A stretch of DNA of 64,000 nt, from positions 62,001 to 126,000 of the forward strand of contig JAJECH010000052.1 in NCBI GenBank assembly GCA_022822135.1, in the 5' to 3' direction. The number at the start of each line of letters is the position of its first letter. The first letter of the stretch is position 1. Below, in pieces: positions 55,555 to 64,000 of this stretch. The position numbers were made by a program, and so were the translations under genes. The DNA is from Pseudomonadales bacterium (lineage in GTDB: Bacteria > Pseudomonadota > Gammaproteobacteria > Pseudomonadales > Azotimanducaceae). The notes beneath the pieces are model-generated. The model was not told the origin of the DNA, searched no databases, and was given only the letters and a program-made list of their open reading frames with translations.

Positions 55555-56654
55555 TACATCTCCCGCCTCTCAAAATCAATACGCGGGTCGACGAACGTGT
55601 ACGTGATATCTCCCACAAGCGTCATGACGAGACCGATGAATGTGAAGAAGAACAAGGTACCGAAAATAACCGGATAGTCACGCTTAACGATCGCCTCGAA
55701 CCCCAGTAAACCTAACCCTTCGAGGGAGAAGATCACTTCTATTAGTAATGCGCCCGTGAACAACATACCTACCAATGCACCTGGAAAACCTGCGATCACG
55801 ATCAGCATCGCGTTGCGAAAAACATGACCGAGTAAGACGCGTTTTTCAGCTAGTCCTTTCGCGCGCGCCGTTAATACGTACTGCTTGGTTATTTCATCGA
55901 GAAACGAGTTCTTGGTGAGCATCGTGAGCGTCGCGAAACCACCAATCGTTAGCGCAGCGATAGGTAGCGCCAAGTGCCAAAAGTAGTCCAAGACCTTTCC
56001 GATCGTTGACAACGATTCGAAGTCGCTCGACGTAAGTCCTTTCAGTGGGAACCACGAAAAATACGAACCACCGGCAAATAACACGATGAGAAAAATCGCG
56101 AAGAGAAAACTCGGCATCGCGTAGCCAACCAAGATTGCTCCGCTCGTCCAAGTATCGAACCGCGTACCGTCGCGCACAGCTTTTGCAACGCCTAGCGGAA
56201 TAGAAATCAGGTAGATCAAGAGCGTCGACCAAACGCCTAATGAGATCGATACTGGCAAGGCTTCCTTGATCAACGTGAGCACGGGACGTTTCTCGAAGAA
56301 ACTCATGCCTAGATCAAAGGTGGCATAGTCACCGAGCATCTTGAAAAATCGCACGTAAATCGGTTCATCGAATCCAAACTGCTTTTCGATCGCTTCGATG
56401 AGTGCCGGGTCCAACGCTTGTGCTCCTGCAAACTGGGACTTCGCTCCAGGATCAAGTACTACCGCGCCCGGCATGGCTGTCTGCGCACCGGCGATTCGCG
56501 TCATCGATTGGCCAGCCGTTTCCCCCATGATCCGAGAGATCATCTGATCGACTGGTCCGCCGGGTGCAAGTTGCACGATGACGAAGTTAATGGCGACGAT
56601 GCCAATCAACGTAGGGATGATCAGCAGAAATCGCTTAGTTACATACCAACCCAT
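55554..56654 (-). CDS. yejB: ABC importer permease, YejB-like
   Basis: 366 residues of the DppB/YejB family. The N-terminal span and [16 protein letters not shown] are conserved, as is the EAA loop region [20 protein letters not shown]. YejB usually has the inserted loop after the first span that is seen here (about 40-100). It starts 19 bases after the YejA stop. Together with YejE it forms the channel of a peptide or opine importer in the inner membrane. Confidence 0.9.
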   Translation of the reverse strand: MGWYVTKRFLLIIPTLIGIVAINFVIVQLAPGGPVDQMISRIMGETAGQSMTRIAGAQTAMPGAVVLDPGAKSQFAGAQALDPALIEAIEKQFGFDEPIYVRFFKMLGDYATFDLGMSFFEKRPVLTLIKEALPVSISLGVWSTLLIYLISIPLGVAKAVRDGTRFDTWTSGAILVGYAMPSFLFAIFLIVLFAGGSYFSWFPLKGLTSSDFESLSTIGKVLDYFWHLALPIAALTIGGFATLTMLTKNSFLDEITKQYVLTARAKGLAEKRVLLGHVFRNAMLIVIAGFPGALVGMLFTGALLIEVIFSLEGLGLLGFEAIVKRDYPVIFGTLFFFTFIGLVMTLVGDITYTFVDPRIDFERREM

Positions 56655-56673
56655 CGCTCTTCCCTTCGGCCGT

Positions 56674-58530
56674 CTAGCGAGCCGCTGACGAGGGTGCTAC
56701 TTTGCCTTGTGGGTTCTCTGTGTTGCTCCACCATCCGTCAACAAACGGCCACCCATATCCCGCCGTGTGTTCGAGCTTCGGCCTCCCGAATTTATCCCAA
56801 TAAAAAAATCGTGACTCATCAATCCCGTTCAACGGGATGTTGTAGAAGTTCCACAGGAGAACTCGATCGAGCGCTCGAGTCGCGGTAACTAGCTTTTCAA
56901 ACGATGTTGCACTTTCAGCGTGTTCGACCAGCGCGTCGACGACTGGGTGTCGGATGTTGGTGATGTTGTATGTCATCATGCCAGGATTCGCAGCCCACGA
57001 ATGAAAATAAGTACGTAAGTGGGTGGTAGGCGGCGCTACCAAATCATGCGGCCAGATAAGGGCTTCAAAATCGCGCGCACGACGTCGTCGAATGAACTGC
57101 GCGCTGTCCATCATGCGGACATGTGCCGTGATACCTAATTTCTTGAGTGCTTCGGTAAACGGCAATAACACCCTTTGAAATCCACCACTGTAATTCAATA
57201 TCTCAAACTCGAACGGTTCGCCTTCAGGATTTAGGAGCACAGAATCCCTTAGCTCCCAACCAGCTTCGTCTAGCAATATCGCGGCTCGCGATAACGATTC
57301 ACGATCAACGTTGCGTCCCGAGCTCACAGGCAATTCGAATCGTCGTGTGAATATCCGCTCCTGTAACTGATTTCGATACGGCGCAAGTAGCTCAAGTTCT
57401 GCTTCTGTGGGCAGTCCTGTTGCAGCGAACTCAGAACCGTCGAAATAGCTAGTCGCTCGTTTTGCTAGACCGTGATACAGCGCCCGGTTTTGCCACTCGA
57501 AGTCGAGTGCCAAGGTAAGCGCTTCGCGTACACGAACATCGGAAAACAGTTCGCTATCTGCATTGAAGACGATGACGAATTGCGAGCCTATCCTGTTCGC
57601 ACTTCGAAATGTATCTCGTTTTATTTGTCCGTCTATTACGGCTGGAATCTCCATCGACGAGGCCCAGTATCGAACATCGCCTTCGAAATGCACATCCATT
57701 AAGCCTTTGAAGAATGCTTCGCGCCCGACTGTACCGTCTCTATACACCTCAAGACGGATGCGATCAAAGTTGTATCGACCGCGTTGGGCTGGTATGTCGC
57801 GACCCCAATAGTCAGGTACCCGCTCGTACTCAACAAACGAGCGACCAAAATCTGCAACCTTATACGGACCACTACCTACTGACGGCGTCGGATGCGTCAT
57901 TGTTGGATCCTTATCGTGCCAATAGTGGACAGGCAATATCAGTTGCCCAGCTACGATGAGCAAGTTCGCGTTCGTATAGGTTTCACGATGGTGCAAAGCG
58001 ACTTCCCGCTCACCGAGAAGCTCGACTGACTCTAACCACTGCATGAACACGCGGCCATCCAGAGTTTGTGCCGCTCGCTCAAAACTATATTTCACGTCAT
58101 GTGCGGTTAACGGTACACCGTCATGCCATTGCGCCTCTGGATGCAGTTTCAGATAGAGCGTTCGTTTGTCATCTGAGAGCGCAATCCCCTGCGCCAATGC
58201 ACCATAGAAACCCGATAGTTCGTCTGCAGACCGTATCAATAAGCGGTCATAGTTTCGCCAGAACCCCTCGACCGGTTCGATGACTGCATCCAGTACCCAT
58301 GTGAAGTTCTTAATCGACCCGGAGGCGGACAGTACAAGCTCGCCGCCTTTAGGCGCATTCGGATTAAGGTATTCGAAATGGGTGAAGTCTGGACCGTACT
58401 TGAGATCGTGTATGAGTGAAATCCCATGCGCATACTCGATCGCTTCGGTCGATTCCGATTCACTCGCATAAAGGCACAACGAACTGACGAACACCAAGCC
58501 GCACCCAGCCTTCAGAACATGTCGACGCAT
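56674..58530 (-). CDS. yejA: ABC importer solute-binding protein, YejA-like
   Basis: 618 residues of the SBP family 5. A signal peptide ([20 protein letters not shown]) is followed by [35 protein letters not shown] and [16 protein letters not shown], all typical of YejA. E. coli YejA is 604 residues. It binds oligopeptides or opine-type compounds in the periplasm. It is first in the minus-strand operon yejA-yejB-yejE. The divergent region 58531-58708 to the PhyH gene holds promoters only. Confidence 0.9.
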   Translation of the reverse strand: MRRHVLKAGCGLVFVSSLCLYASESESTEAIEYAHGISLIHDLKYGPDFTHFEYLNPNAPKGGELVLSASGSIKNFTWVLDAVIEPVEGFWRNYDRLLIRSADELSGFYGALAQGIALSDDKRTLYLKLHPEAQWHDGVPLTAHDVKYSFERAAQTLDGRVFMQWLESVELLGEREVALHHRETYTNANLLIVAGQLILPVHYWHDKDPTMTHPTPSVGSGPYKVADFGRSFVEYERVPDYWGRDIPAQRGRYNFDRIRLEVYRDGTVGREAFFKGLMDVHFEGDVRYWASSMEIPAVIDGQIKRDTFRSANRIGSQFVIVFNADSELFSDVRVREALTLALDFEWQNRALYHGLAKRATSYFDGSEFAATGLPTEAELELLAPYRNQLQERIFTRRFELPVSSGRNVDRESLSRAAILLDEAGWELRDSVLLNPEGEPFEFEILNYSGGFQRVLLPFTEALKKLGITAHVRMMDSAQFIRRRRARDFEALIWPHDLVAPPTTHLRTYFHSWAANPGMMTYNITNIRHPVVDALVEHAESATSFEKLVTATRALDRVLLWNFYNIPLNGIDESRFFYWDKFGRPKLEHTAGYGWPFVDGWWSNTENPQGKVAPSSAAR

Positions 58531-58708
58531 GCTTCGTATTAATAAGGGTACCAGCGTCTCGCCATCCTACACCGCGACGGAAATATCTTCGACCATAGCG
58601 ACTGCCGAGACGTGAAATTTCACCTTGGAAACGAGGTGCTATTATGAAGGGATGAGTACTCATAACATCAGTTATCGTGTCCAAAAAGGGCATATTCGCG
58701 AGGAACCG

Positions 58709-59494
58709 ATGAAACGCGAAGTGTCCGTGCACGCCACTCCCGAAGAACTCCTCAAACTGGACCAAGACGGTTTTCTAGTTCGTGAAAACGCGATCCAAGG
58801 ACAATGGTTGGATTCGCTTCGATCTGCGTTGGATCGACTAACGGAAGCAGAGTGGCACGAGCACCGACCATCTGATTCGGACGAGGAACTACCCGACCGT
58901 TCCTGGGGCATCGTTCTTCGTCATTTACTGGATAAAGATACTGCGTTTCACGATTTACTAACTTGGCCAACCGCACTCTCCGTTGCGCGCGGCATGATGG
59001 GACCACTCGTGCGATTGCGCGGTCTGTCGGCGCGTGTCTCATTTGGCGGCGCTGAACCCCAAGATACACCATGGCACCAGCACCTTCGGGTTATTTCGAA
59101 GCCCTTACCGCGGTGGTTTTCGCGTCCTCACGCGATCGACTGTTTGATTTACCTCGACGAGGTGAACGAGGAAACGGGAACTTTGTCCGTCATACCGGGT
59201 TCTCACCATTGGTTGGACCGCGAGCCGCCGCACCTCAAGCATGAGTCAATGCCTGGAGAACAGACACTAAACCTACCTGCGGGCAGCATGGTCATCATTC
59301 ATTCAAATCTCTGGCACAGAGCGTTAGATACACAAGCCGGTAAACGTCGCATGTTGATTTTGGCGTATACGCCATGTTGGTTACGCGAGTCACCCCACGG
59401 TGGACCACCCCCGGAAGATGGTCTTACGAGCGAGCTTCTCGCGACTGGTGACCAAGAAATTCGTGAGTTGCTTGGAGTAACTGGCTTCACTTGA
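58709..59494 (+). CDS. PhyH-family protein with altered metal motif (HxH)
   Basis: About 261 residues from ATG 58709 (GAGGAA just upstream); an in-frame extension reaches 58625 but lacks conservation. It aligns with PhyH proteins (EELLKLDQDGFLVRENAI, GTLSVIPGSHHWL, GSMVIIHSNLWHRAL, RRMLILAYTP). At the site of the Fe-ligand motif H-x-D it reads TPWHQHLRVI, so the Asp is His and the ligand set would be His-x-His plus the distal His in LWHRAL. Halogenases also lose this carboxylate, although with Ala or Gly. It may therefore bind a different metal set or be inactive. It precedes the deacylase gene at 59634. Confidence 0.82.
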   Translation: MKREVSVHATPEELLKLDQDGFLVRENAIQGQWLDSLRSALDRLTEAEWHEHRPSDSDEELPDRSWGIVLRHLLDKDTAFHDLLTWPTALSVARGMMGPLVRLRGLSARVSFGGAEPQDTPWHQHLRVISKPLPRWFSRPHAIDCLIYLDEVNEETGTLSVIPGSHHWLDREPPHLKHESMPGEQTLNLPAGSMVIIHSNLWHRALDTQAGKRRMLILAYTPCWLRESPHGGPPPEDGLTSELLATGDQEIRELLGVTGFT

Positions 59495-59633
59495 TTTCCA
59501 ATTGAAGCTCGCGAATCGCGACGGGTTCAAATCACGCTAGCATCTTGGGTAGGAACGTATCGGCGGTATGCAGATCGCATAATGTTCTGGCTACTGAATT
59601 TCTACGCCAGTGAATACCCATTGAGGAAGCAGA

Positions 59634-61322
59634 ATGGCACATGATCTAGTGATCCGGCAAGGTCTCATCGTCGACGGATTAGGAAATCCCCCGTATCTCG
59701 GCGACATAGCAATTGACGGCGACAAAATAGTCGAAGTCGGCGTCGTGACTTCAGCAGGAACCAAGGAGATACACGCCGACGGGAACTTGATTACACCCGG
59801 GTTCGTGGACATTCACACACATCTTGATGCTCAATTCGGATGGGACCCGCTCGGTACATCTTCGTGCTATCACGGTATTACCTCCGTTGTGCTTGGCAAC
59901 TGTGGCGTCACTTTTGCACCTTGTAAACCCAAAGACCGTGAATACCTTGCAGAACTGATGGAATCCGTAGAGGACATTCCACGAGAATCGATTCTTGAAG
60001 GATTACCTTGGGATTGGGAGACCTACGGAGAGTATCTACAAGCATTAGATGCCCTACCCAAAGGCATCAACGTCGGCGGTATGGTCGGTCATTGCGCAGT
60101 GCGCTATGCAGCGATGGGCGAACGGAGTTTGGACGAAACACCCGCTACGTCTAGTGATATCGAGCGAATGTGTGGTTTGGTCGATGAAGCGATTGGCGCA
60201 GGTGCACTCGGTTTCTCAACTTCACGCACGTTCCTTCATCGGGTTCCCGATGGTCGTCCTGTTCCGGGTACTTATGCACAACCCGATGAATTGCTCGCTA
60301 TTGGTCGTGTCCTCGGCAAACATCAACGTGGCGTATTCGAAGCCGCGGCTCGTCTCGGCGAACGCGACGCTCCAGACTTGCCTAACACCCGAAAAGAAGT
60401 AGCTTGGATGGGCGAGCTCTCGCGAGAAAATGGCGTAAACGTCACGTTCGGTCTCGCACACAGTGAACGACGTGAAACCTTGTATCAATCCGTCGTCGAG
60501 TTCGCTACCGAAGAGAACGCGAATGGCGCGCGACTACGTCCACAAACGACGTCTCGCCCGATTGGTAGCTTGTACAGCCTCCACAACCGTACGATGTTTG
60601 ATCGTTTTGATGGATGGCAAGAGCTGAAGGCACTGGCTTTCGGTGAGCGTCTAGAACAGATGCGCGAACCTTCAATACGCACACAGCTGATTCAGAGCGT
60701 AGATCTCGAACAAATCGAACTCGATTTTGACCGACTGTATGTGCTTACGCCGGATCGCGTTCGATACGACATGCAATTGAAGGATTCATTGGGGTACATC
60801 GCGCGCGAGCGGGGAGCGACCGTCGTCGAAGCATTCATAGACCTCAATCTGGAGACCAACGGACGCGTGGTGTTCTACTACGCATTTCTCAATCAACGAT
60901 TAGATCCGATTGAGTACATGATGAATAAACCAGTCGTGGCGATGGGATTAGCTGATTCCGGCGCACATGTTGGTCAGATCATGGACGCCAGCCAACCCAC
61001 ATGGCTATTGGCGTACTGGGTGCGAGAACGTCAAATGCTCACGATTGAAGACGCAATTCGGCGCTGGACCTCAGACACCGCAGATCTATTTGGCATCAAG
61101 AACCGCGGACGTCTTGAGATTGGAGCATTTGCCGACGTAAACGTCATCGATTTAGACGGTTTAGGGATGGACGTACCCTCTTACGAATACGACTTTCCAG
61201 GCGGTGCAGGAAGGTATGTCCAACGCGCACGCGGATACAAACATACGATCGTTAACGGGAGGCATTTTCTGACGGATGGCATTCACACTGGCGAGCTTGC
61301 TGGTGTCACGCTTCGCAGCTAG
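59634..61322 (+). CDS. N-acyl-D-amino-acid deacylase-like amidohydrolase
   Basis: 562 residues, the third paralogue. MAHDLVIRQGLIVDG opens the beta-sandwich; H61-T-H63-L-D65 (DIHTHLDAQ), C90 in LGNCGVTFAPC, GHCAVRYAAMGE and SGAHVGQIMD are conserved. A GAGGAAG ribosome site precedes the ATG. It starts 139 bases after the HxH PhyH gene and is followed 17 bases later by another PhyH gene, so the three can be one transcription unit acting on acyl amino acids. Confidence 0.88.
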   Translation: MAHDLVIRQGLIVDGLGNPPYLGDIAIDGDKIVEVGVVTSAGTKEIHADGNLITPGFVDIHTHLDAQFGWDPLGTSSCYHGITSVVLGNCGVTFAPCKPKDREYLAELMESVEDIPRESILEGLPWDWETYGEYLQALDALPKGINVGGMVGHCAVRYAAMGERSLDETPATSSDIERMCGLVDEAIGAGALGFSTSRTFLHRVPDGRPVPGTYAQPDELLAIGRVLGKHQRGVFEAAARLGERDAPDLPNTRKEVAWMGELSRENGVNVTFGLAHSERRETLYQSVVEFATEENANGARLRPQTTSRPIGSLYSLHNRTMFDRFDGWQELKALAFGERLEQMREPSIRTQLIQSVDLEQIELDFDRLYVLTPDRVRYDMQLKDSLGYIARERGATVVEAFIDLNLETNGRVVFYYAFLNQRLDPIEYMMNKPVVAMGLADSGAHVGQIMDASQPTWLLAYWVRERQMLTIEDAIRRWTSDTADLFGIKNRGRLEIGAFADVNVIDLDGLGMDVPSYEYDFPGGAGRYVQRARGYKHTIVNGRHFLTDGIHTGELAGVTLRS

Positions 61323-61339
61323 AGGAAGGTTCGTAGGAC

Positions 61340-62428
61340 ATGAATCGAGAGCTCACGACCGAACAGAAACAGTCCCTTTACGACGATGGTTATGTGATCG
61401 TGAAAGGTGCGGTCGAAGATAGCCTGGTTGACGCCGCGCTTGACTGTATCAATAGTTCGGAACGACCCAACATTATGGGAACGAATCCCGCATTTACAGA
61501 TCTGGTCAATGCGTCTTCGATTACGCCTATCATGCATGAAGCAATGGGTTACTTCGATCCACCAAAGGTCTGCCAAGTTGGTATTCGACCCATAGGAAAA
61601 CCCAGTGATCGATTCAACAATCTCGGCTATCACGAGCGTGACATGCCTTACTTCGCCTCTGAATCCCATGTGGATGGCAGCATGACCATCGCCGTACCGC
61701 AGGAAGTTCAAGAAGGTACAGACGAAGAGATCTAAGGTCGTTACATCGCATCTGGCCCGAACGGGAATCTAGGGCGTAGTCCAGACGTAATCGGTCACAA
61801 CATGGTCCCGATGTTTCAAGATCCTGAGATGACCTTAGGACTTGGAAGTTTTACGGCCTTCGTATTCGTGTGTTTGAATGATCAAACCGTTGAAGGCCGA
61901 GGACAAACATCGCTGCTAAAAGGCTCGCACCACGAAGTTGAGAGGTTCTTTCGATGGCAGCGTGACACCAACAATCGCATAGGTGTTGAGGGTCCCGGTT
62001 GGCCACGGTTAAACCACGATGCGCCAAACAGGTGCGGCTTAGTGTACCTTCCTGAAGCCGTTCGAGATAAGTTTCTGGATGCGGATTCTGAGAGCACTCC
62101 CGATGGGAAGAAATGGCCGAGGCCTACACAAATCCTTATGGAACCTGGCGACGCATGCATCGCGATGTATCAAATTCCCCATTCCGGGACACGCAATGAA
62201 CTCGGAACTGAATCTCGCAAGAGCATCATTTTCCGATTACGTAATAAAAGTCGTCAACCTGACAAAATGGTGAATGGCATCACCGATCACCCAGATCGAG
62301 GCCAACGAGGCGAATGGTTAGAGTATGAACCAGGCAACAACCCTTGGGAACGATCGAAATACGCGATGTGCAATATGTGGCACGAGTGGCATGGCATGCG
62401 CGAGACGGTCATGAAGATGGAGTCTTAG
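61340..62428 (+). pseudogene. PhyH family dioxygenase interrupted by one in-frame stop
   Basis: Codons 1-131 (61340-61732) and the frame after the TAA at 61733-61735 are the same reading frame; the text continues GRYIASGPNGNLGRSPDVIG and then NMVPMFQDPEMTLGL, as in a normal 362-codon protein. The first half carries H110-V-D112 (ESHVDGSM), the second the distal His in MYQIPHSGTRN and the Arg, so only a full-length product could be active. The TAA could be a recent nonsense mutation, an assembly error, or read through. The conserved remainder shows little decay. A GGA precedes ATG 61340. Confidence 0.8.
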
Positions 62429-62531
62429 GTTTAGCCTTCCAACCTTCGACATCGGTACTAAATAACAGTATGCCGAGCAGCGGACTCTAAAGCTCGTAGG
62501 GAGTTTCTCTCCATCGCGAATTCTGTCAGTG

Positions 62532-62570
62532 ACCACTGAAGTGGTGGGATCCGCTTTTCTGCACTATATT
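62532..62570 (+). promoter_or_regulatory. Candidate vapB promoter/operator
   Basis: ACCACT (62532-62537) and AGTGGT (62540-62545) form a perfect palindrome with a two-base centre, followed by a TATATT -10-like box at 62565-62570, about 40 bases before the vapB ATG. VapB proteins often bind inverted repeats at their own promoter. No clear -35 is seen. Confidence 0.3.
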
Positions 62571-62609
62571 TCTCGTGAGCCACATTGAATCACGGATCTC
62601 GCTACAAGA

Positions 62610-62804
62610 ATGAGAACAAATATCGAGATTGACGACCAGCTGTTGGATGAAGCTCGCAAATTAACTGGTCTGAAAACTAAGAAAGACACCGTAGAACTAG
62701 GCTTAAAGACCTTGGTCAGATTTCAAAAACAAGAAAGTATTAGGCGTCTTCGTGGTCAATTGACGTGGGACGGGAATCTTGATGAAATGAGATCAACTTC
62801 ATGA
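62610..62804 (+). CDS. vapB: VapB-type antitoxin
   Basis: 64 residues, complete. MRTNIEIDDQLLDEARKLTG is the ribbon-helix-helix DNA-binding end and TKKDTVELGLKTLVRF the second helix; the C-terminal RRLRGQLTWDGNLDEMR normally wraps the VapC toxin. This matches the DUF2191 group of VapB antitoxins. Its TGA overlaps the ATG of the following toxin relic (ATGA). With the toxin broken it is an orphan that may still bind DNA. Confidence 0.85.
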   Translation: MRTNIEIDDQLLDEARKLTGLKTKKDTVELGLKTLVRFQKQESIRRLRGQLTWDGNLDEMRSTS

Positions 62805-63003
62805 TCTTGCTTGACTTCATGGTCTAGGTCGACTATTTCAGAAAAGCAGACAGTCAACAAACTGACGTACTTGACAAGACCCTCAGTGTGGCGTCTTTCA
62901 CGGTAGGTGATCTGAGCATCGCTACCGACTGTATCAATCAAGGAATCCCACTCCTCGTTTCGGATCGGGACCTCACAAGGGTTTATCGAGCACCTAGGAT
63001 TGG
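62801..63003 (+). pseudogene. vapC: Collapsed vapC (PIN-domain toxin) relic
   Basis: From the overlapping ATG the frame reads MILLDFMV, stop TAG, then VDYFRKADSQQTDVLDKTL, which matches the start of VapC (MILVDTSVWIDYFRG). It then jumps to the C-terminal GDLSIATDCINQGIPLLVSDRDL. About 60 central residues that hold the catalytic Glu are missing, so both a nonsense codon and a deletion have hit it. The frame stays open to 63112 with non-homologous sequence, running under the end of the hydrolase gene. Confidence 0.75.
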
Positions 63004-63074
63004 TCGATGCAAACGCTACTGCATCGAACTAGCAATAAACGTCCAAAACCTCTTCGACCTATTTCAAGAAAACG

Positions 63075-64000
63075 CTAGCGCGTTTCACCTCGAGCGAACG
63101 CCGCAATGCTGACAGCTGTTTGACGCGCTATATCTGGACATGCGGACGGAAAAATCTCCGCGCCATGGGTTGTACCCATCACTTGTCGACAATACGCTTG
63201 AACACCCGCGCTGAGAAGCAATCTATAGAAATTGATACCCTCGTCGCGGAGCGGGTCACACTCGTTCACACTGATCATCGTCGGCGGTAATCCGGCCACG
63301 TCTTCGGCTTTCGCAAAACCAGGCCACGCTAACGGATTCTCGTTATTCAGCTCATCGATGCCGTAGGCCATCGCACCCCGATTGTTGTGAAGATCAAGCA
63401 AAATTCCATTGTTCTCGATCGACGACGGGTTCTCGTCGAGTGGCCATCGACCAGCGATGTAAGGGCATAACGCATACAGCCCCTTTATGCGGTCGACGTC
63501 GCCATCCTTCAAGAGTTGCATACCGGTCGCTAACGTCAAATTTCCACCTCCACTCTCCCCGGCAACAATGATGTTGTCCGGATCGAAGTTCAACTCGCCA
63601 GCTAGTTCCGGTAGTTGCCGAAGAACGGAAACACAATCGTTCAGACCCGCCGGATATGGCGCAATCTCTGGCACAGACGACGGTGTCAGACAGTTGCGGA
63701 AGTCGACCATGACGACGACAACATCGTTCGACGCGATGATCTTTCCCCATGCGCGGTAGTTGCCGTAGAAACATGACATCGTCTGCATTCCACCACCGTG
63801 AATGTAGTAAATGCAAGGGAGTACGTCAGCCGATTCAGGTCGAATGACCTGCAGATTAACCGTGTTACCGTCAGGTTGTGAAACAGCAGTTCGTTTGCTG
63901 ACAGTGAGCCCACTTTGCGGTGCAACTGGCTCTGCATCCACCCCCTCGAATATTGCTTCTAACTGAGCGACCTGCGCTAGACCCGCAGGTGAATTTGCTG
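63075..64000 (-). CDS. Alpha/beta hydrolase (HSL/acetyl-hydrolase type), right-edge partial
   Basis: The frame is open to the window edge: before GTG 63941 it continues upstream with AGLAQVAQLEAIFEG, so the annotated start is internal and the true one is outside. The visible 300 or so residues are a hormone-sensitive-lipase-type esterase: oxyanion HGGG in YYIHGGGMQTM, nucleophile Ser in VAGESGGGNL, Asp in NECDPLRDEG and His in GTTHGAEIF. It likely hydrolyses short-chain esters. Minus strand; its 3' end overlaps the end of the vapC relic frame. Confidence 0.88.
   Translation of the reverse strand, partial: ANSPAGLAQVAQLEAIFEGVDAEPVAPQSGLTVSKRTAVSQPDGNTVNLQVIRPESADVLPCIYYIHGGGMQTMSCFYGNYRAWGKIIASNDVVVVMVDFRNCLTPSSVPEIAPYPAGLNDCVSVLRQLPELAGELNFDPDNIIVAGESGGGNLTLATGMQLLKDGDVDRIKGLYALCPYIAGRWPLDENPSSIENNGILLDLHNNRGAMAYGIDELNNENPLAWPGFAKAEDVAGLPPTMISVNECDPLRDEGINFYRLLLSAGVQAYCRQVMGTTHGAEIFPSACPDIARQTAVSIAAFARGETR

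Noticed and set aside
59515..59545. tRNA T-loop-like GGTTCAAATC
   Set aside because: The flanking bases do not pair as a T-stem and no anticodon or D-arm is found upstream.

Overview
The window looks like chromosome of a heterotrophic, probably marine Gammaproteobacterium from a little-cultured lineage, with roughly half G+C and dense coding. The evidence is a TonB-dependent receptor, a YejA/YejB/YejE-type peptide or opine importer, a circularly permuted ATP-grasp/alpha-E/transglutaminase block, and a large stock of oxidative catabolic enzymes. The lineage is an inference from gene content. I see no tRNA, rRNA, CRISPR array, prophage or integrase.

Layout. 1-10.4 kb: end of a hydroxypyruvate isomerase gene, a dioxygenase/NUDIX pair, a nitronate-monooxygenase-family gene with a collapsed IS200/IS605-like element at its 3' end, an EthD protein, an iodotyrosine-deiodinase-like nitroreductase, a second PhyH dioxygenase, a TesB thioesterase, a luciferase-like monooxygenase (LLM), and a gloB-pcm operon. 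10.7-16.9 kb: an acyl-CoA carboxylase operon (lyase-like gene, GST, carboxyltransferase, biotin carboxylase/BCCP, enoyl-CoA hydratase) closed by a clear terminator. 16.9-30.2 kb: an LLM and a second nitronate-monooxygenase paralogue sharing a divergent promoter region, copper amine oxidase, an ABC-2-like exporter, a GMC oxidoreductase/class I aldolase operon, carbonic anhydrase, and an LLM/GH3 operon. 30.2-34.5 kb: SDR, then ATP-grasp, alpha-E and transglutaminase genes. 34.5-45.2 kb: two N-acyl-D-amino-acid-deacylase-like amidohydrolases, two LLMs and a heterodimeric ABC exporter with two small membrane proteins. 45.2-54.4 kb: aldo/keto reductase-folE-phosphoesterase operon, a frameshifted TonB-dependent receptor, and a 1234-residue lipoprotein joining FG-GAP/VCBS repeats, an ASPIC/UnbV domain and an apparently complete vanadium haloperoxidase domain. 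54.4-64 kb: yejABE without yejF, a PhyH protein whose Fe-ligand motif is HxH instead of HxD, a third deacylase, a PhyH gene split by one stop codon, vapB with a collapsed vapC, and an alpha/beta hydrolase running off the right edge.

Together the genes read as a catabolic island for acyl chains, N-acyl amino acids, amines and possibly halogenated aromatics: five LLM flavoenzymes, four PhyH genes, three deacylase paralogues and two nitronate-monooxygenase paralogues. Four loci are broken (tnpB relic, TonB receptor, one PhyH, vapC), pointing either to gene decay or, for the two single-site lesions, to assembly error. The strongest leads are the vanadium haloperoxidase fusion, the HxH PhyH protein, the deiodinase-like enzyme, the GH3-LLM cassette and the likely ATT start of the ATP-grasp gene.
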